Source: VRUE01 sp963817905
Lineage (GTDB): Bacteria > Actinomycetota > Thermoleophilia > Solirubrobacterales > 70-9
Direction of reading: 5' to 3'
Length of the DNA: 64,000 bases
Assembly (NCBI GenBank): GCA_963817905.1
Contig: CAWFPS010000003.1
Span: forward strand, 1,302,001-1,366,000
A program made the translations under genes and the position numbers. This document shows, piece after piece, positions 8,301 through 17,639 of this stretch; position 1 is the first letter of the stretch, and the number at the start of each line of letters is the position of its first letter. The notes under the pieces were generated by a model. That model did not search any database and was not told where the DNA came from. It was given only the letters and a program-made list of their open reading frames with translations.

Positions 8301-9524
8301 GGGTTGCCGTGACCGGAAAGCAGCGTGGTCAGGGTCGGGTCGCTCGGTTCGGGCGGCAGAACCTGACAGGCGTCGCCCGAGCAGTCGGCCACCGCGCCGC
8401 CGGGCCCGCCGATCGAGACGGTCGGGAAGAGCAGGCCGCTGCCGCTCAGCGTCGGGCGGAACCTCGGTGCAAGCGGCGTGGCACCGGTCGCGGCTCCGGG
8501 CGGGTAGGCATAGACACCCGCCTCGTTGGTGTTCCCCGTGGTGACGTAGACGCGGCCCTGAGTGGCCCCTTCGGAATTGTCCACTGCCAAGCCACTCGGG
8601 CCGCCGTCGATCACGTCGTATTTGAGGTGGCCCTGATAGGCGCCGCCGGCGTCGAAGACGTCGATCCGGCCCAAGGGCTCCTCGGTGCGATCGGGCTGTG
8701 TGTCGTCGAGGACGTAGACGTCGCCACTGGCGTCGTCTACCGCGACCGCCGCGTCGCGCAGCGAGACGAAGCCGGCCGGCGGGCCGACGATGACTTCCAC
8801 GGGGTTTTCCGTGTCGGTCGCAGGGTCGTAGACCTCCACCTTGCCGTCGGCGGCGTCGGGGACGTAGAGGTCAGCCGGCCGTCGGCCCGTACCCCGAGAC
8901 CGCGATCCCGTAGCCGTCCGAGAGAGAGGCGGCGCCTATCGCTTGCACGAAGGCGCCGCTCGCGTCGTACTCGCTGACGTGGTCGCGCAGGTTGGCGTAG
9001 GCGTGACCGTCTGCCGGATCGACGGCCACTCCGGTCGCCCCCTGCGAACCGCTCAGCACGGTGCCGCTGCCCAGCGAGGTCGGGGCAGGGAAGCGGACGA
9101 CGTCGCGGTGGTAGTTGTTGAGGTACAGCGTGCCGGCTGGGCCGAGCCCGATCTGGCAGGGATCGTCGACGAGCCCCGTGTGAGGTTCGGGCAGGGCGTT
9201 GGCCGTGAGCGGCTGGGCGAGGTAGGCTTCCTGGCTCGCCAGCTTCGCCGGGTCGGATTTGAAGACGTCGACCGAGCGGTGGTAGTAGTCGGACACCCAG
9301 AAGTTCCCCGCCGGATCGATCGTCATCCCGCAGGGCCCATCGAAGTAGCTGGTCGGCGGCGGCGCGGGCGGTTTGCCGGGCAGCGAGGGCGGCACCGGGG
9401 AGAAGACGAAGAGCGGGTCGGTCGCGTCGGCGTTCGCCGGGGTGGCCAGGGCGAGCGCCGTGCAGAGGGCAAGCAGAATCCCGCTGCTACTGCCAGACCA
9501 ACGGCGCTTGCCGAGGGTGCCCAT
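5303..9524 (-). pseudogene. Giant secreted NHL-propeller/surface protein, split by a one-base frameshift
   Basis: Two adjacent frames make one protein of about 1,400 residues. The first (ATG at 9524) has a signal peptide ending ANADATDP and NHL-type repeats (GMTIDPAGNFWVSDYYHRSV, GATGVAVDPADGHAYA) and stops at 8871-8873 after GYGPTAG. The same propeller continues in the next frame as DLYVPDAADGKVEVYDPATD. Removing one base (the T before GAC) restores TAGDLYVPDAADG. After the propeller comes an internal basic tract (YKRGGKKRRRRQHRHHHRGK), then about 950 residues homologous to the neighbour at 9543-12476 (AKPYENPFGSLLAVYLV, PIPHIIDGIPLHLREVRIYA), then a basic tail. The frameshift could be real decay or a base-call error. 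Confidence 0.78.
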
Positions 9525-9542
9525 CGTAATTGGGGCCCCGCC

Positions 9543-12476
9543 CTACCGGACCGCGCGCAGGCGGCGCAGCGTCGGCCGGCGATGGCTGTGGCGCCGGTGC
9601 TTCTTGCGATGGTGACCGTGCTTCGCGCACTTGGCGTTGCGCAGCTTCGGGCGCAGGTACCGCGCCTTGCCGTTCTGGCCGTCGAATTCGGCACTCACCC
9701 TGTGGACGCCCTGGCAGATGTTGGTCGAGTTCTGCAAGAGGCCCTTCTTGCCGCCCTTCATTGAGAGCACGAAGGAGGAGACCGGCAGGTCGGGGACCCC
9801 TTCGAAGCTGGTGCGGATGCCGCCGTGGATCGAGTCGACCCTGCCGATGACGTCGAACTGGACGGGCTGGGAGGGCGGCCCGTGCAGAGCGACCACCAGG
9901 TCGGGCAGCTCATGGGAGGAGGAACGCAGGATCGCCGGGCCTTCGACCGGGTAGTCGACCAGCGGGCTCCTCGCCACCGCGTGGCCGTAGACCGATCCGG
10001 GCGGGTAGGCCGAGCCGTTGCCGTCGCCTTCGGCGAACTGCACGCGGGTGCAAACGGTGCCGATGTGACCCTGGTCGAGGAACTCCGAATGGGGGAGGGC
10101 GACCGAGGCCTTGGCGGTATTGGCACCGCCTTCGGGCATCCGCAGGACTCCCCGCAGGGCAGGGTGGGCGCCTCGCTTGGTGCCGCCGTAGAGACGGATG
10201 CCGAGCTTGGGCTTGAAGGGCAGGTTGACGCACTCGGCCAGCTGGAAGCGCTCCGACAGCGACGCGGCCTGGCCCAGGAGCGAGACCTCCTCGCCCGAGA
10301 AGGACGAGGGGTCGCAGCTGGTGCCGTTGCGGGTGAAGTCGGGGCGGTCCATGACGATCTTGGTCGAGCGGACGTCCAGCGGGATGCCCTCGAGGATGTG
10401 GGGGATCGGATCGGATTCGGCGGTGATCTGCCCGGTGCTCTGGTCGAGGCGCAGCGCCACGCGCACCACCACGGTGCCCAGGTCGAAGGGGCCGGCCGTC
10501 GCCGGGGCGACGATCGCGATGCTCGCCGGGGCGCCCTTGTAGGGGCCTGCCAGGTAGGCGGTTGCGGTGGTGTGGTACGGGGAGGGGCCGGCGCCGGCGG
10601 CGACGTAGACGGTGCCGATGCGGCTGTTCGCCGGGCAGGAGGGAGAGGCTTGCTCTTCGTGCCCGGACTTGGCTTCGGCCGCCGCCAGGGCGGAGTCGGG
10701 GCACTGCCCGACGCCCGCCAGCTTGCCGGTAAGGCCCGGCGGCAGGGTGAGCTTGACGGTGGAGAACTCCTGCGTGCCGTCGGCGCGGGAGAGGTCGACC
10801 ACGGTCGGCGTCGGGGTCCCGGCCAGCGGGCTGACCGAGCCCGCGTCCAAAGACGGCGAGTTGGGGGTCTCGCAACCGCCGCTCGGACCGCCTTCGATCG
10901 ACCAGGAGTCCTGGCGCTCGAAGGCCGTGGCCGGCTGCGAGTAGGGGGTGAGCGCGGCGGTGGAGGTGTATTCGCCGCAGCCGCTCGGCGTGCGCAGGGT
11001 GGCGTGGGGGCCCTGCTTGAAGTGCAGGTAGAAGTGCTCGAAGGGCAGCTGCGGGGCGTCTGTGACCGTGGTGGTCAGCTGCCCCGTCACCGGGTCGGCG
11101 TGGACCTCGCCCGCCAGCTTGGCGATGAAGTTGCGTTCGGCGTCTTCGACGACGATGTAGATCGCCAGCAGGGAGCCGAACGGGTTGTCGTAGGGCTTGG
11201 CGATGTAGACCGAGCCGGGGGCGGGCGCTTCCAGCAGCGGGGTGTCGACTTCGACCGTGCCGACCCGCGAGGCGTCGGGGCAGTGCGGCGCCTGCGCGCT
11301 GAAGTGCTGGGGACTCACCCCGATCGGCGTGCTCAGGCCGATCTGCGCCGTGGTGCAGGCATCGAGGCCGTTGGCACCCGAGGGGTTGATCGAGAGCCCC
11401 GCCGGCAGGGTCACCGTCGTGTCCTTCAGGTGGGAGGTGGCGAGGCCGCAGTCGTACTGGGATTCGTTCGGCGCCGGGAACGGTTTGATCTGTTTGCAGC
11501 TTTCGTTGTTCTGCGGCATGTGCACGTCGACCTCCAGGCCGCTGGGCGAGTCGGCGACCGGGGTGCTCGGGCGGGCGGCGACGCTCGGTTCGAAGGGAAC
11601 CTGATCGCAGCCGGTCGGCTCAGGCGCGGGGTCGGGTTCTTCGATCCAGGCACCGGTGCCCGCCCACAGCGCCTGCCAGGAACGCGCTTTGATCGTGAAG
11701 CCGAGCGCCCCCGAGGAGCAGTCGGTCGGCGCGCTGAGGAACGGCTTGGCGGCGCCAGGGGCCGCTGCGCCCCAGGTGCCCGTGGTGCGGTTCATGCGCT
11801 GTCCGTCGTGCACGGGATCGTGCGGGATCCCCCAGAAGGTGAGGGTGACCCATTCGACGTAGTAGCTGGGCTCGATATCCCTGGTCGTGACCCGCAGCCC
11901 GTAGTCGCCATCGCTTCGCACCGAGGGGAAGAGCGCGCCGGTGACGCTGAGGGCCTTGAAGCCGAGCATCGCCGCCTCCCCCGGCGGGGGCACCAGGCTG
12001 CTGATCGGGGTGAGGAAGTTCACCGGACCAGACCTGACCGCGACCACGCCGAGCTGGCTCTCGGTCGAGCAGTTGCCGAGCTGCGAGCCGTAGAAGTCGG
12101 CCAGCTCGCAGCGCGGCGCCGCCAGCGGGTTGCCGACCGCCCCGGCTGGGGTATCGGCGACGATGTCCTTGACGTTGTCCGGGTGTTCGCCCGGCGCGAA
12201 GCGAAAGCTGGTGGTGAAGTCGGGGTGCCCACCCGCCTGGGTCGGTTCGGGCGCGTCGAGGATCGCCTGGCGCCATGGTTCTACTTCGTACGGGAAGAGG
12301 GTGCCCTGCCCTGCCATCGTCACATGGGGAACCTGGGTGGTCGGCGTGTGGCCCTTGGCGAAGACGCTGCCCGGCGCGAAGGCGAAGTCCGCCTGCGCGC
12401 CGGGTGCCATAGCGGCCAGGGAGAGCGCCGCGCAGAGCGTGGCGAGCAGGAGCCTTCTCTGGAGCTTCGTCTTCAT
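9543..12476 (-). CDS. Giant secreted surface protein (977 aa), paralogue of the second half of its neighbour
   Basis: The signal peptide runs from MKTKLQRRLLLATLC to the cleavage region APGAQADF. The mature protein is a beta-rich, Cys-containing repeat protein: the unit with VGTVEVDTPL, GSVYIAKPYDNPFGSLLAIY recurs further on as IGTVYVAAGAG, ATAYLAGPYKGAPASI, and each is followed by a strand pattern with FDLGTVVVR or LPFEHFYLHF. It aligns along its length with residues about 450-1400 of the next gene product. The C-terminus is very basic (KHGHHRKKHRRHSHRRP). It overlaps the upstream gene stop (12473) by 4 bases and ends 18 bases before the next start, so it is part of one transcript. Function is unknown; a cell-surface role is inferred from export and repeats. 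Confidence 0.85.
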   Translation of the reverse strand: MKTKLQRRLLLATLCAALSLAAMAPGAQADFAFAPGSVFAKGHTPTTQVPHVTMAGQGTLFPYEVEPWRQAILDAPEPTQAGGHPDFTTSFRFAPGEHPDNVKDIVADTPAGAVGNPLAAPRCELADFYGSQLGNCSTESQLGVVAVRSGPVNFLTPISSLVPPPGEAAMLGFKALSVTGALFPSVRSDGDYGLRVTTRDIEPSYYVEWVTLTFWGIPHDPVHDGQRMNRTTGTWGAAAPGAAKPFLSAPTDCSSGALGFTIKARSWQALWAGTGAWIEEPDPAPEPTGCDQVPFEPSVAARPSTPVADSPSGLEVDVHMPQNNESCKQIKPFPAPNESQYDCGLATSHLKDTTVTLPAGLSINPSGANGLDACTTAQIGLSTPIGVSPQHFSAQAPHCPDASRVGTVEVDTPLLEAPAPGSVYIAKPYDNPFGSLLAIYIVVEDAERNFIAKLAGEVHADPVTGQLTTTVTDAPQLPFEHFYLHFKQGPHATLRTPSGCGEYTSTAALTPYSQPATAFERQDSWSIEGGPSGGCETPNSPSLDAGSVSPLAGTPTPTVVDLSRADGTQEFSTVKLTLPPGLTGKLAGVGQCPDSALAAAEAKSGHEEQASPSCPANSRIGTVYVAAGAGPSPYHTTATAYLAGPYKGAPASIAIVAPATAGPFDLGTVVVRVALRLDQSTGQITAESDPIPHILEGIPLDVRSTKIVMDRPDFTRNGTSCDPSSFSGEEVSLLGQAASLSERFQLAECVNLPFKPKLGIRLYGGTKRGAHPALRGVLRMPEGGANTAKASVALPHSEFLDQGHIGTVCTRVQFAEGDGNGSAYPPGSVYGHAVARSPLVDYPVEGPAILRSSSHELPDLVVALHGPPSQPVQFDVIGRVDSIHGGIRTSFEGVPDLPVSSFVLSMKGGKKGLLQNSTNICQGVHRVSAEFDGQNGKARYLRPKLRNAKCAKHGHHRKKHRRHSHRRPTLRRLRAVR

Positions 12477-15400
12477 CGTCCCGCCCTCCGGTTGTGCTTT
12501 GCCCCTCGCTTGTGGTGGCGCTTGCGGTGGTGGCGGCGCTTGCGGTGGCGCCCCACGCAGCGCAGCTTGCCCTTGCGCCTCACCTCGCGCTTTCCCTTCG
12601 GACAGCGCCCCGCCGGCTTGGGCTTGGGGTTGCCCGGGCCCGAGAAGGCCGCGGTACCCGCGCCGGACAGATCGGGGGCGCTCGTACCCTGTCCCTCGCA
12701 GGCGCCGGCGCTCGTGTCGCAGCCCGGCAGCGGCGCGGTGTAGGGGAAGCCGCCTCCGACCCGCGCCGCGTAGATCTTGGTCACCCCCGGCTCTTTGTCT
12801 TGGGGGGCGAGGGCGCTGTTGGTGAGGAAGAAGGCGGTCGAGCCGTCGCGGCTGGCGCCGGCGAATATCGAGGCGTAGTTGGACGTGCCCGCCGAGATCA
12901 GCCGCAGCTTGCCCGCCCGGTATTCGTAGGCGTCATCGGCCACGTTTTGGTCCGCCGCGACCAGCGGGGTCTTCGTGTCGAAGAAGACCGTGCCGTTGGC
13001 GGAGATCCAGCGCTTGACGTTATTCTGCTGCTGCCAGGAGCCGCCCACCCCGAAACCGGACCCGACGTCGGGTTCGTTCACCGGACCGGCCGGCAGCGAG
13101 CCGTCGGGCGGGCAGGAGGCGCACTCCAGCGTGTTCGCGCTCGCGTCGTAGACGTAGAGCTGCTCGGTGCCGCCGGTCGCCTCGCCCCCCACCAGATCCT
13201 CGCTTGAGCCGAAGCCGAGCACCGAACCGTCGGGCGAGGCGTAGGCGGTCTTGCCATCGCCGTTGCCGATACCTCCCACGCCTATGCTCCACACCCCGCC
13301 GTCGCCCGCCCCCAGCGCCGCCACGAAGCGCAGCTCGACCGGTCCTTCGATGTCGGCGCCCAGCTTCGCCATGTAGAGGTTACGGCCGGTCGGCGAGGGC
13401 AGCTCGCCCTCGGGGTTGGGAGCGGTCGGGTAGGCTGCGTCGGCGGCGAAGTAGACGACCCGCCCGTCATCGGAGTTGGCCGCCACCCCCAGCACCCGGG
13501 CGCGGTCGGCGACCGTCGCTTCGACGCTCGGGTCTTCGATCCCGTCCAGGCGCGGGGTCAGGTCGCGGGTCTTGTTCGCCGCCAGGTCGTAGGCGTAGAG
13601 GTCGTCGTGGCTGACGATGGAGCCGTAGGTGGCGCCCGCGTCTGGGGTCAGGCGCGAAGCCGAGGTGTAGAAGACGCGCGAGTCGTCGGCCGCCGCGCCG
13701 CGGTAGGTGACCGCGTAGGGCTGGGGGTCGGGCAGCGCCGCCACGCCCGTCTCCTTGGTAGCTTCCACGGTCGGTTCGCCGTCGCGCTGCACGTAGAGGG
13801 CGGCGGCACCGCTGTCGTCTCGCTTTGCCCCGAAGACGACCCGGTGTCCGTCGACAGACATCGTGTGAAGGATGGAGGCCTGATTTCCACTCGGGCAAGC
13901 GCCGCAGGTGCCCACCCACGAGCCCCCCGCCGGCACGCTGCCGTCAGGGCGCACGCCGACGAAGCTGAGCTGCCCGTCGGTCCACTTGTAGAGGCGCTCG
14001 GCGCTGCCGGGGGTGGTATCGGCGTCGAGCAGCTGGTGTTCGGAGCTGAACAGCGCCGTGTGTCCGTCGGCCGAGAGCAGGGACGCTTGGGGCGTGCCCG
14101 TATTGACTGGGGCGAGTCCAGCCCAGCCCATGCCGGGATGCGAGGTTCCAACTGGGATGCGCGGGTCACGCGAGACCCACACGTAGGAGCCGTCGGGTTC
14201 ACGCAGGTATACGTCGTGGCTGCCTTGATCGTCGGGGTTGAGGCCGACATTTGTCCCGAACAGATCTCGCCTGGCATCGATGGCGCGAGCCCGAGGAGCA
14301 ACGCTGGAACCGATGCCGAGCTGCTTCACCTGCCAGCCGCCTTCGCCGCGGACCGATTCGTAGACCCAGATGAAGCCGTGGCCCACTTGGTCTTCGACCA
14401 CCGGCGTTTCGCTGCCGGGCAGCGGCTGCGCGTTGACGAACTCGACCTGGTTCCCGTCTTCGCCCGCGGCCAGCGAGGTGTTGGGCGCGTAGGCGGGGAC
14501 GCCGCCGGTGGGCAGCTGGCTGACCACCTCATAGCCGCGTTCGGGTCCCAGCTGGGGCTGCGATGCCGGGGTGGCAAAGGTCCGGTCCGGGCCGGTTGTC
14601 GTGCCGGTCGCGTTGGTGGCGATCAGCCGGTAGTGGTACGTCTGTCCGGGGCTGAGGCCGCCGAGCTGGATTGCGACGGGCACCGGTTCGTGACCCGACG
14701 GCAGGGTTCCGGTGGGCGTCGTGTTGCCGTAGCTGGTGTCCGTCCCCCACTGGAAGTGGTAGTCGCTGACCGCCTGGTTCTCGGGGTCGATCGCGCCGCG
14801 CAGGGTCGCCTGTTCGGTGCCGATGCCGGAGGCCTCGGCGTGGAGGCTCGGGGCGGCGCCGGGGGTGGTGAAGGTGAGCGGCCCGCCGATCGTCGCGGTC
14901 GCGCCGAGGATCTGCTTGGCGAGGAGCCGGACATGGTAGGTGGTGCCCGGCACCAGGTGGTGCGGGGCCTCCTGGCTGACGTCGATCGTGGCGGTACCGG
15001 CACCGAGGTCGGGGTCGGTGACCGGCACCTGCGCCGCGTCTTCGAAGCCGTGGGCGGCGAACTCTGCGTCGTCGACGTACTCGAAGCGGTAGGCCGTGCG
15101 AGATCCGTTGGGGTTGACGTGGCCGGAGAAGGTCGCCGAGTGGGCGTCGAAGCTGGTGATCGAGTCCAGCGTCGCCGCCGGCGGGACGGAGTCCTTGAGC
15201 ACATAGAGGCGCTCGCCGCGCACCGCGCTGATTTCCGCGTCGAGGTAGAGTGTGCCGGTCGCGTCGTCGAGCCCCAGCCCGCTGGTAGTGCGTCCGCCTT
15301 CGCCGAAGCCGGCACCGGCACCGTGGGTGTCGTCGGCAGCGCTCGGCGGCACGCTCTGACCCGGCGGGTTGACCGTACCGAACTGCTGCACCACTGTCGG

Positions 15401-16041
15401 GCCCGAGGAGGGGTCGCGCAGCACGTAGAGGACGTCGGTATCGGTCCCGGCGCCGTCGGAGTCGGGGTGGACGGCGAGGCCGGAGGTGGCCGTGGCGGCC
15501 GAGCCGGCGAGCAACGGCCCGGCGCTGGGCGAGGAATCGGTCGCCGTGATCGGTTCGAGGAAGGCCGCGCCGCCGCTGTCGTAGCGCTCGATCTCCCCCC
15601 CGTTGCTGGAGTTGGAGGCGTAGACGATCCCGGCCGAGTCGACCGCGAGCTTGCGCGGCTGTTCGGCGCCGAACTGCGCCGAGGAGCCGAAGGAGCCCGG
15701 CGAGCTGCCGTCTACGCCGTAGGCGTTGACCCGCCGGTTGGCGGTATCGGCGAGGTAGACCGTGCCCGAGCCGGCGCCGCCGTCGGGGGTGACGGCGATG
15801 CCGAGCGCTCCGCTCGTCGAGCTTGAGCCGATCTGCCCGCCACCGCTGCCGGGGCTGGCGCGGCGGCAGGCCGCGGGGCCTTCGCAGGTCTCCATGCCGC
15901 CGTTCGCGCCTGCGGTGTCTGTGTGGACCGAACCGCTCGGCCCGCCCGAGACGGTGACCGTGGGCGAGCCGCCGACGCCGCCGGGAGGCGGCGGGCTGCC
16001 GATTCCCGGCGAGGTTTCCCGGTTGCCGCTTGCAATAGCTA
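12473..16041 (-). pseudogene. Secreted beta-propeller protein, 3' part downstream of the insertion sequence
   Basis: This is the distal part (about 1,190 residues) of a gene whose beginning lies at 17640-19062. It carries NHL/YVTN-like repeats (GTVYLADTANRRVNAYGVDG, PRKLAVDSAGIVYASN), then fibronectin-III-like segments (ATFSGHVNPNGSRTAYRFEY, LSPGQTYHYRLIATNATG), then WD40-like PD40 repeats (LLSADGHTALFSSEHQL, TMSVDGHRVVFGAKRDDSG), and a basic tail (GRHRKRRHHRKRHHKRG). It has no signal peptide of its own. An open frame continues from the insertion sequence at 16222 into it, so a read-through product without export signal is possible. Deleting the element and one TAGCTA copy restores a continuous frame (TVAIASGN). 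Confidence 0.85.
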
Positions 16042-17639
16042 CTTGCCCCGGAAAAGCCCCCGGGCATGAAAACGGCCGCGCAGGAGGTTCAGCGCGGCCG
16101 TCTTCTAAATGGGCATTTGCTCTTGCGAGCTTGCCGATCGTTTCAAGTGGGCAGGACGGCGACGGTGTCCAGGTCATAGGCGAAGGTTGCCCAACCTGTC
16201 CAGATCCGCTCGCCCTCGACACCCTTCAACCTCGCTCGCCGCAGCCCGTAGCCTCGCTTGAGGTGGGAGATGCGACCCTCGGCCCCGACTCGGTAGCGGG
16301 CCAGGCGGCGTTCGGTGCGCCGCGAGCGCCCCGGCTCCTTGCGGCCGGCGATGAAGGTCCGTTCGGGCGCGATCGCGGCGAGCTGCTCGTCGGTGCGGAG
16401 GTGGCCGAAGCCGCCGTCGAGGGCGAACTCGCGCGGGCAGATCCCGAGGCCGGTGAGCTCGGCGACGGTCTGCGGCAGGAGCTCGTTCTCGTTCGGGGCG
16501 CCGGGAAGCGAGGCGGGCGGCAGCAGAAGGCCGCGCTGGCCGGGCTTGGTCGAGGCGGTGAGCTCGCAGAGCTGGACGACGTAGCCGAACTCGGTCGGCT
16601 TGCCCTGCTTGCCCTTGCGAATCGGCCGCGCATCGGGGTCTGAGAGCGAGACGAGCCGATCGTAGATCGGCTCGCCGGCGATGCGCTTGGCGATCTGCTC
16701 GGTGACCTTCTCGCAGCGCTCTGCCAGCTCGGTGAGCCGCCGTGCGGCGCCGAGCTTGGCCTGGGCGCCACGGCCGCGCGCCCGGCCCTTGATCGCAGCG
16801 GCCAGCTTGCGGGCTTCGCCGACCGAGCGGCGCAAAAGCTCGCCGCACTCCCCGGTGAGGCGCAGGACCTCGGCCTTGCGCTCGCCCGAGCGGCGGGCGA
16901 GGGTTCGCGACATCGCCCGCAGCCGCTTGCCCAGCGCGCGGGAGCGGTCGCGCACCGCCTTGGTCTCCTCGCCGGCCAGCGAGAGCATCTTGCGCGCCTC
17001 GCGCGCCAGCGCCTTGACCCCGTCGGCGGCCAGGCCGGAGTCGGTCGGGTAGCGCACGTCGGCCTCGACCACGGTCGAGTCGATCCGTGCGGCCCGCGCT
17101 CGAAAGCGTCGCTCCCTCTGCGCCTTTGCGATCAGCGCCCGGGTCAGCTCCGCGACCGTCTCCGCCCCCAGGCGACGCGTCAGCTTGCGGACCGTCGACT
17201 CGCAGGGAACCCGCTCGTGCAGGGGGATCAGGCAGAAGCGGCGCAGGTGCAGGGAGTCGGAGACCTCGCGAACCAGGGTCTCGTAGCCCCAGCCGGTGCG
17301 CTGCTTGAGCACCATCAGCCGCACGTAGGTCTCCATCGCGATCGTCGGCCGTCCTTCGCTCAACATGGCCCGCCCGGTCTCGCTCGCTTCCTCCTCCCAA
17401 TGCGTGGCGATCGGCCGCAGCAGCTCCGGATCGCCGAGCAGTTCGTCGATCTTCCCCAAGTCCTCCGGCAGCTCCTTGGCCTCGACCGGCAACACCTCGT
17501 CCCAAAGCGTCTCCGCCTGCGGCGCTCGCAGGGTCAGCATATGTACCTCCTCGATCTTGAAACATGCCCATTACCAGGACATTCTCGAGATGAGTCCGGA
17601 CGGATCAGGCTCAGGGGCGGCTACTTTTTCCGGGGCAAG
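16042..17639 (-). mobile_element. Insertion sequence, 1,598 bp, inserted in a surface-protein gene
   Basis: The element begins CTTGCCCCGGAAAA at 16042 and ends with the reverse complement of the same 14 bases at 17626-17639. It is flanked by a 6-bp duplication TAGCTA at 16036-16041 and 17640-17645. Because TAGCTA is palindromic, the exact ends could shift by one or two bases. It carries one transposase gene. Size, terminal repeats and 6-bp duplication fit what I recall of the ISDol1 group of the ISNCY class, but IS1182 or IS5 relatives are not excluded. Intact ends, duplication and gene suggest a recent, possibly active insertion. Confidence 0.88.
16143..17540 (-). CDS. DDE transposase of the insertion sequence
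   Basis: A 465-residue transposase with GAGGAGG ideally placed before the ATG at 17540. The N-terminal part (MLSEGRPTIAMETYVRLMVL, then YETLVREVSDSLHLRRFCLI) is the DUF772-type DNA-binding domain found in IS5/IS1182/ISNCY transposases. Catalytic acidic residues are likely the Asp in ARIDSTVVEADVRYPTDSG, the Asp in FALDGGFGHLRTDEQL and the Glu in VGAEGRISHLKRGYGL. A coiled, Arg/Ala-rich insertion of about 120 residues separates the first two. The frame is full length and looks functional. A second long frame overlapping it (16174-17571) is a shadow. It points the same way as the disrupted host gene. Confidence 0.9.
   Translation of the reverse strand: MLTLRAPQAETLWDEVLPVEAKELPEDLGKIDELLGDPELLRPIATHWEEEASETGRAMLSEGRPTIAMETYVRLMVLKQRTGWGYETLVREVSDSLHLRRFCLIPLHERVPCESTVRKLTRRLGAETVAELTRALIAKAQRERRFRARAARIDSTVVEADVRYPTDSGLAADGVKALAREARKMLSLAGEETKAVRDRSRALGKRLRAMSRTLARRSGERKAEVLRLTGECGELLRRSVGEARKLAAAIKGRARGRGAQAKLGAARRLTELAERCEKVTEQIAKRIAGEPIYDRLVSLSDPDARPIRKGKQGKPTEFGYVVQLCELTASTKPGQRGLLLPPASLPGAPNENELLPQTVAELTGLGICPREFALDGGFGHLRTDEQLAAIAPERTFIAGRKEPGRSRRTERRLARYRVGAEGRISHLKRGYGLRRARLKGVEGERIWTGWATFAYDLDTVAVLPT

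Noticed and set aside
6272..8977. A 901-codon open frame on the plus strand
   Set aside because: It is antisense to the frameshifted giant surface gene; low-complexity Gly/Arg/Val composition and no domain. Typical shadow of high-G+C coding sequence.
9825..12743. A 972-codon open frame on the plus strand
   Set aside because: Antisense to the 977-residue surface-protein gene, which has a signal peptide, homologue and basic tail; the plus frame has none of these.
13607..15826. A 739-codon open frame on the plus strand
   Set aside because: Antisense shadow of the WD40/NHL gene; no start signals or motifs.
16042..16222. Extended N-terminus of the split surface gene reading from inside the insertion sequence
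   Set aside because: The extra 60 residues come from the element's non-coding end and have no signal peptide; the true N-terminus lies beyond the element.
16174..17571. Second long frame over the transposase
   Set aside because: The overlapping frame 16143-17540 has a Shine-Dalgarno, conserved domains and catalytic residues; the other is compositional.
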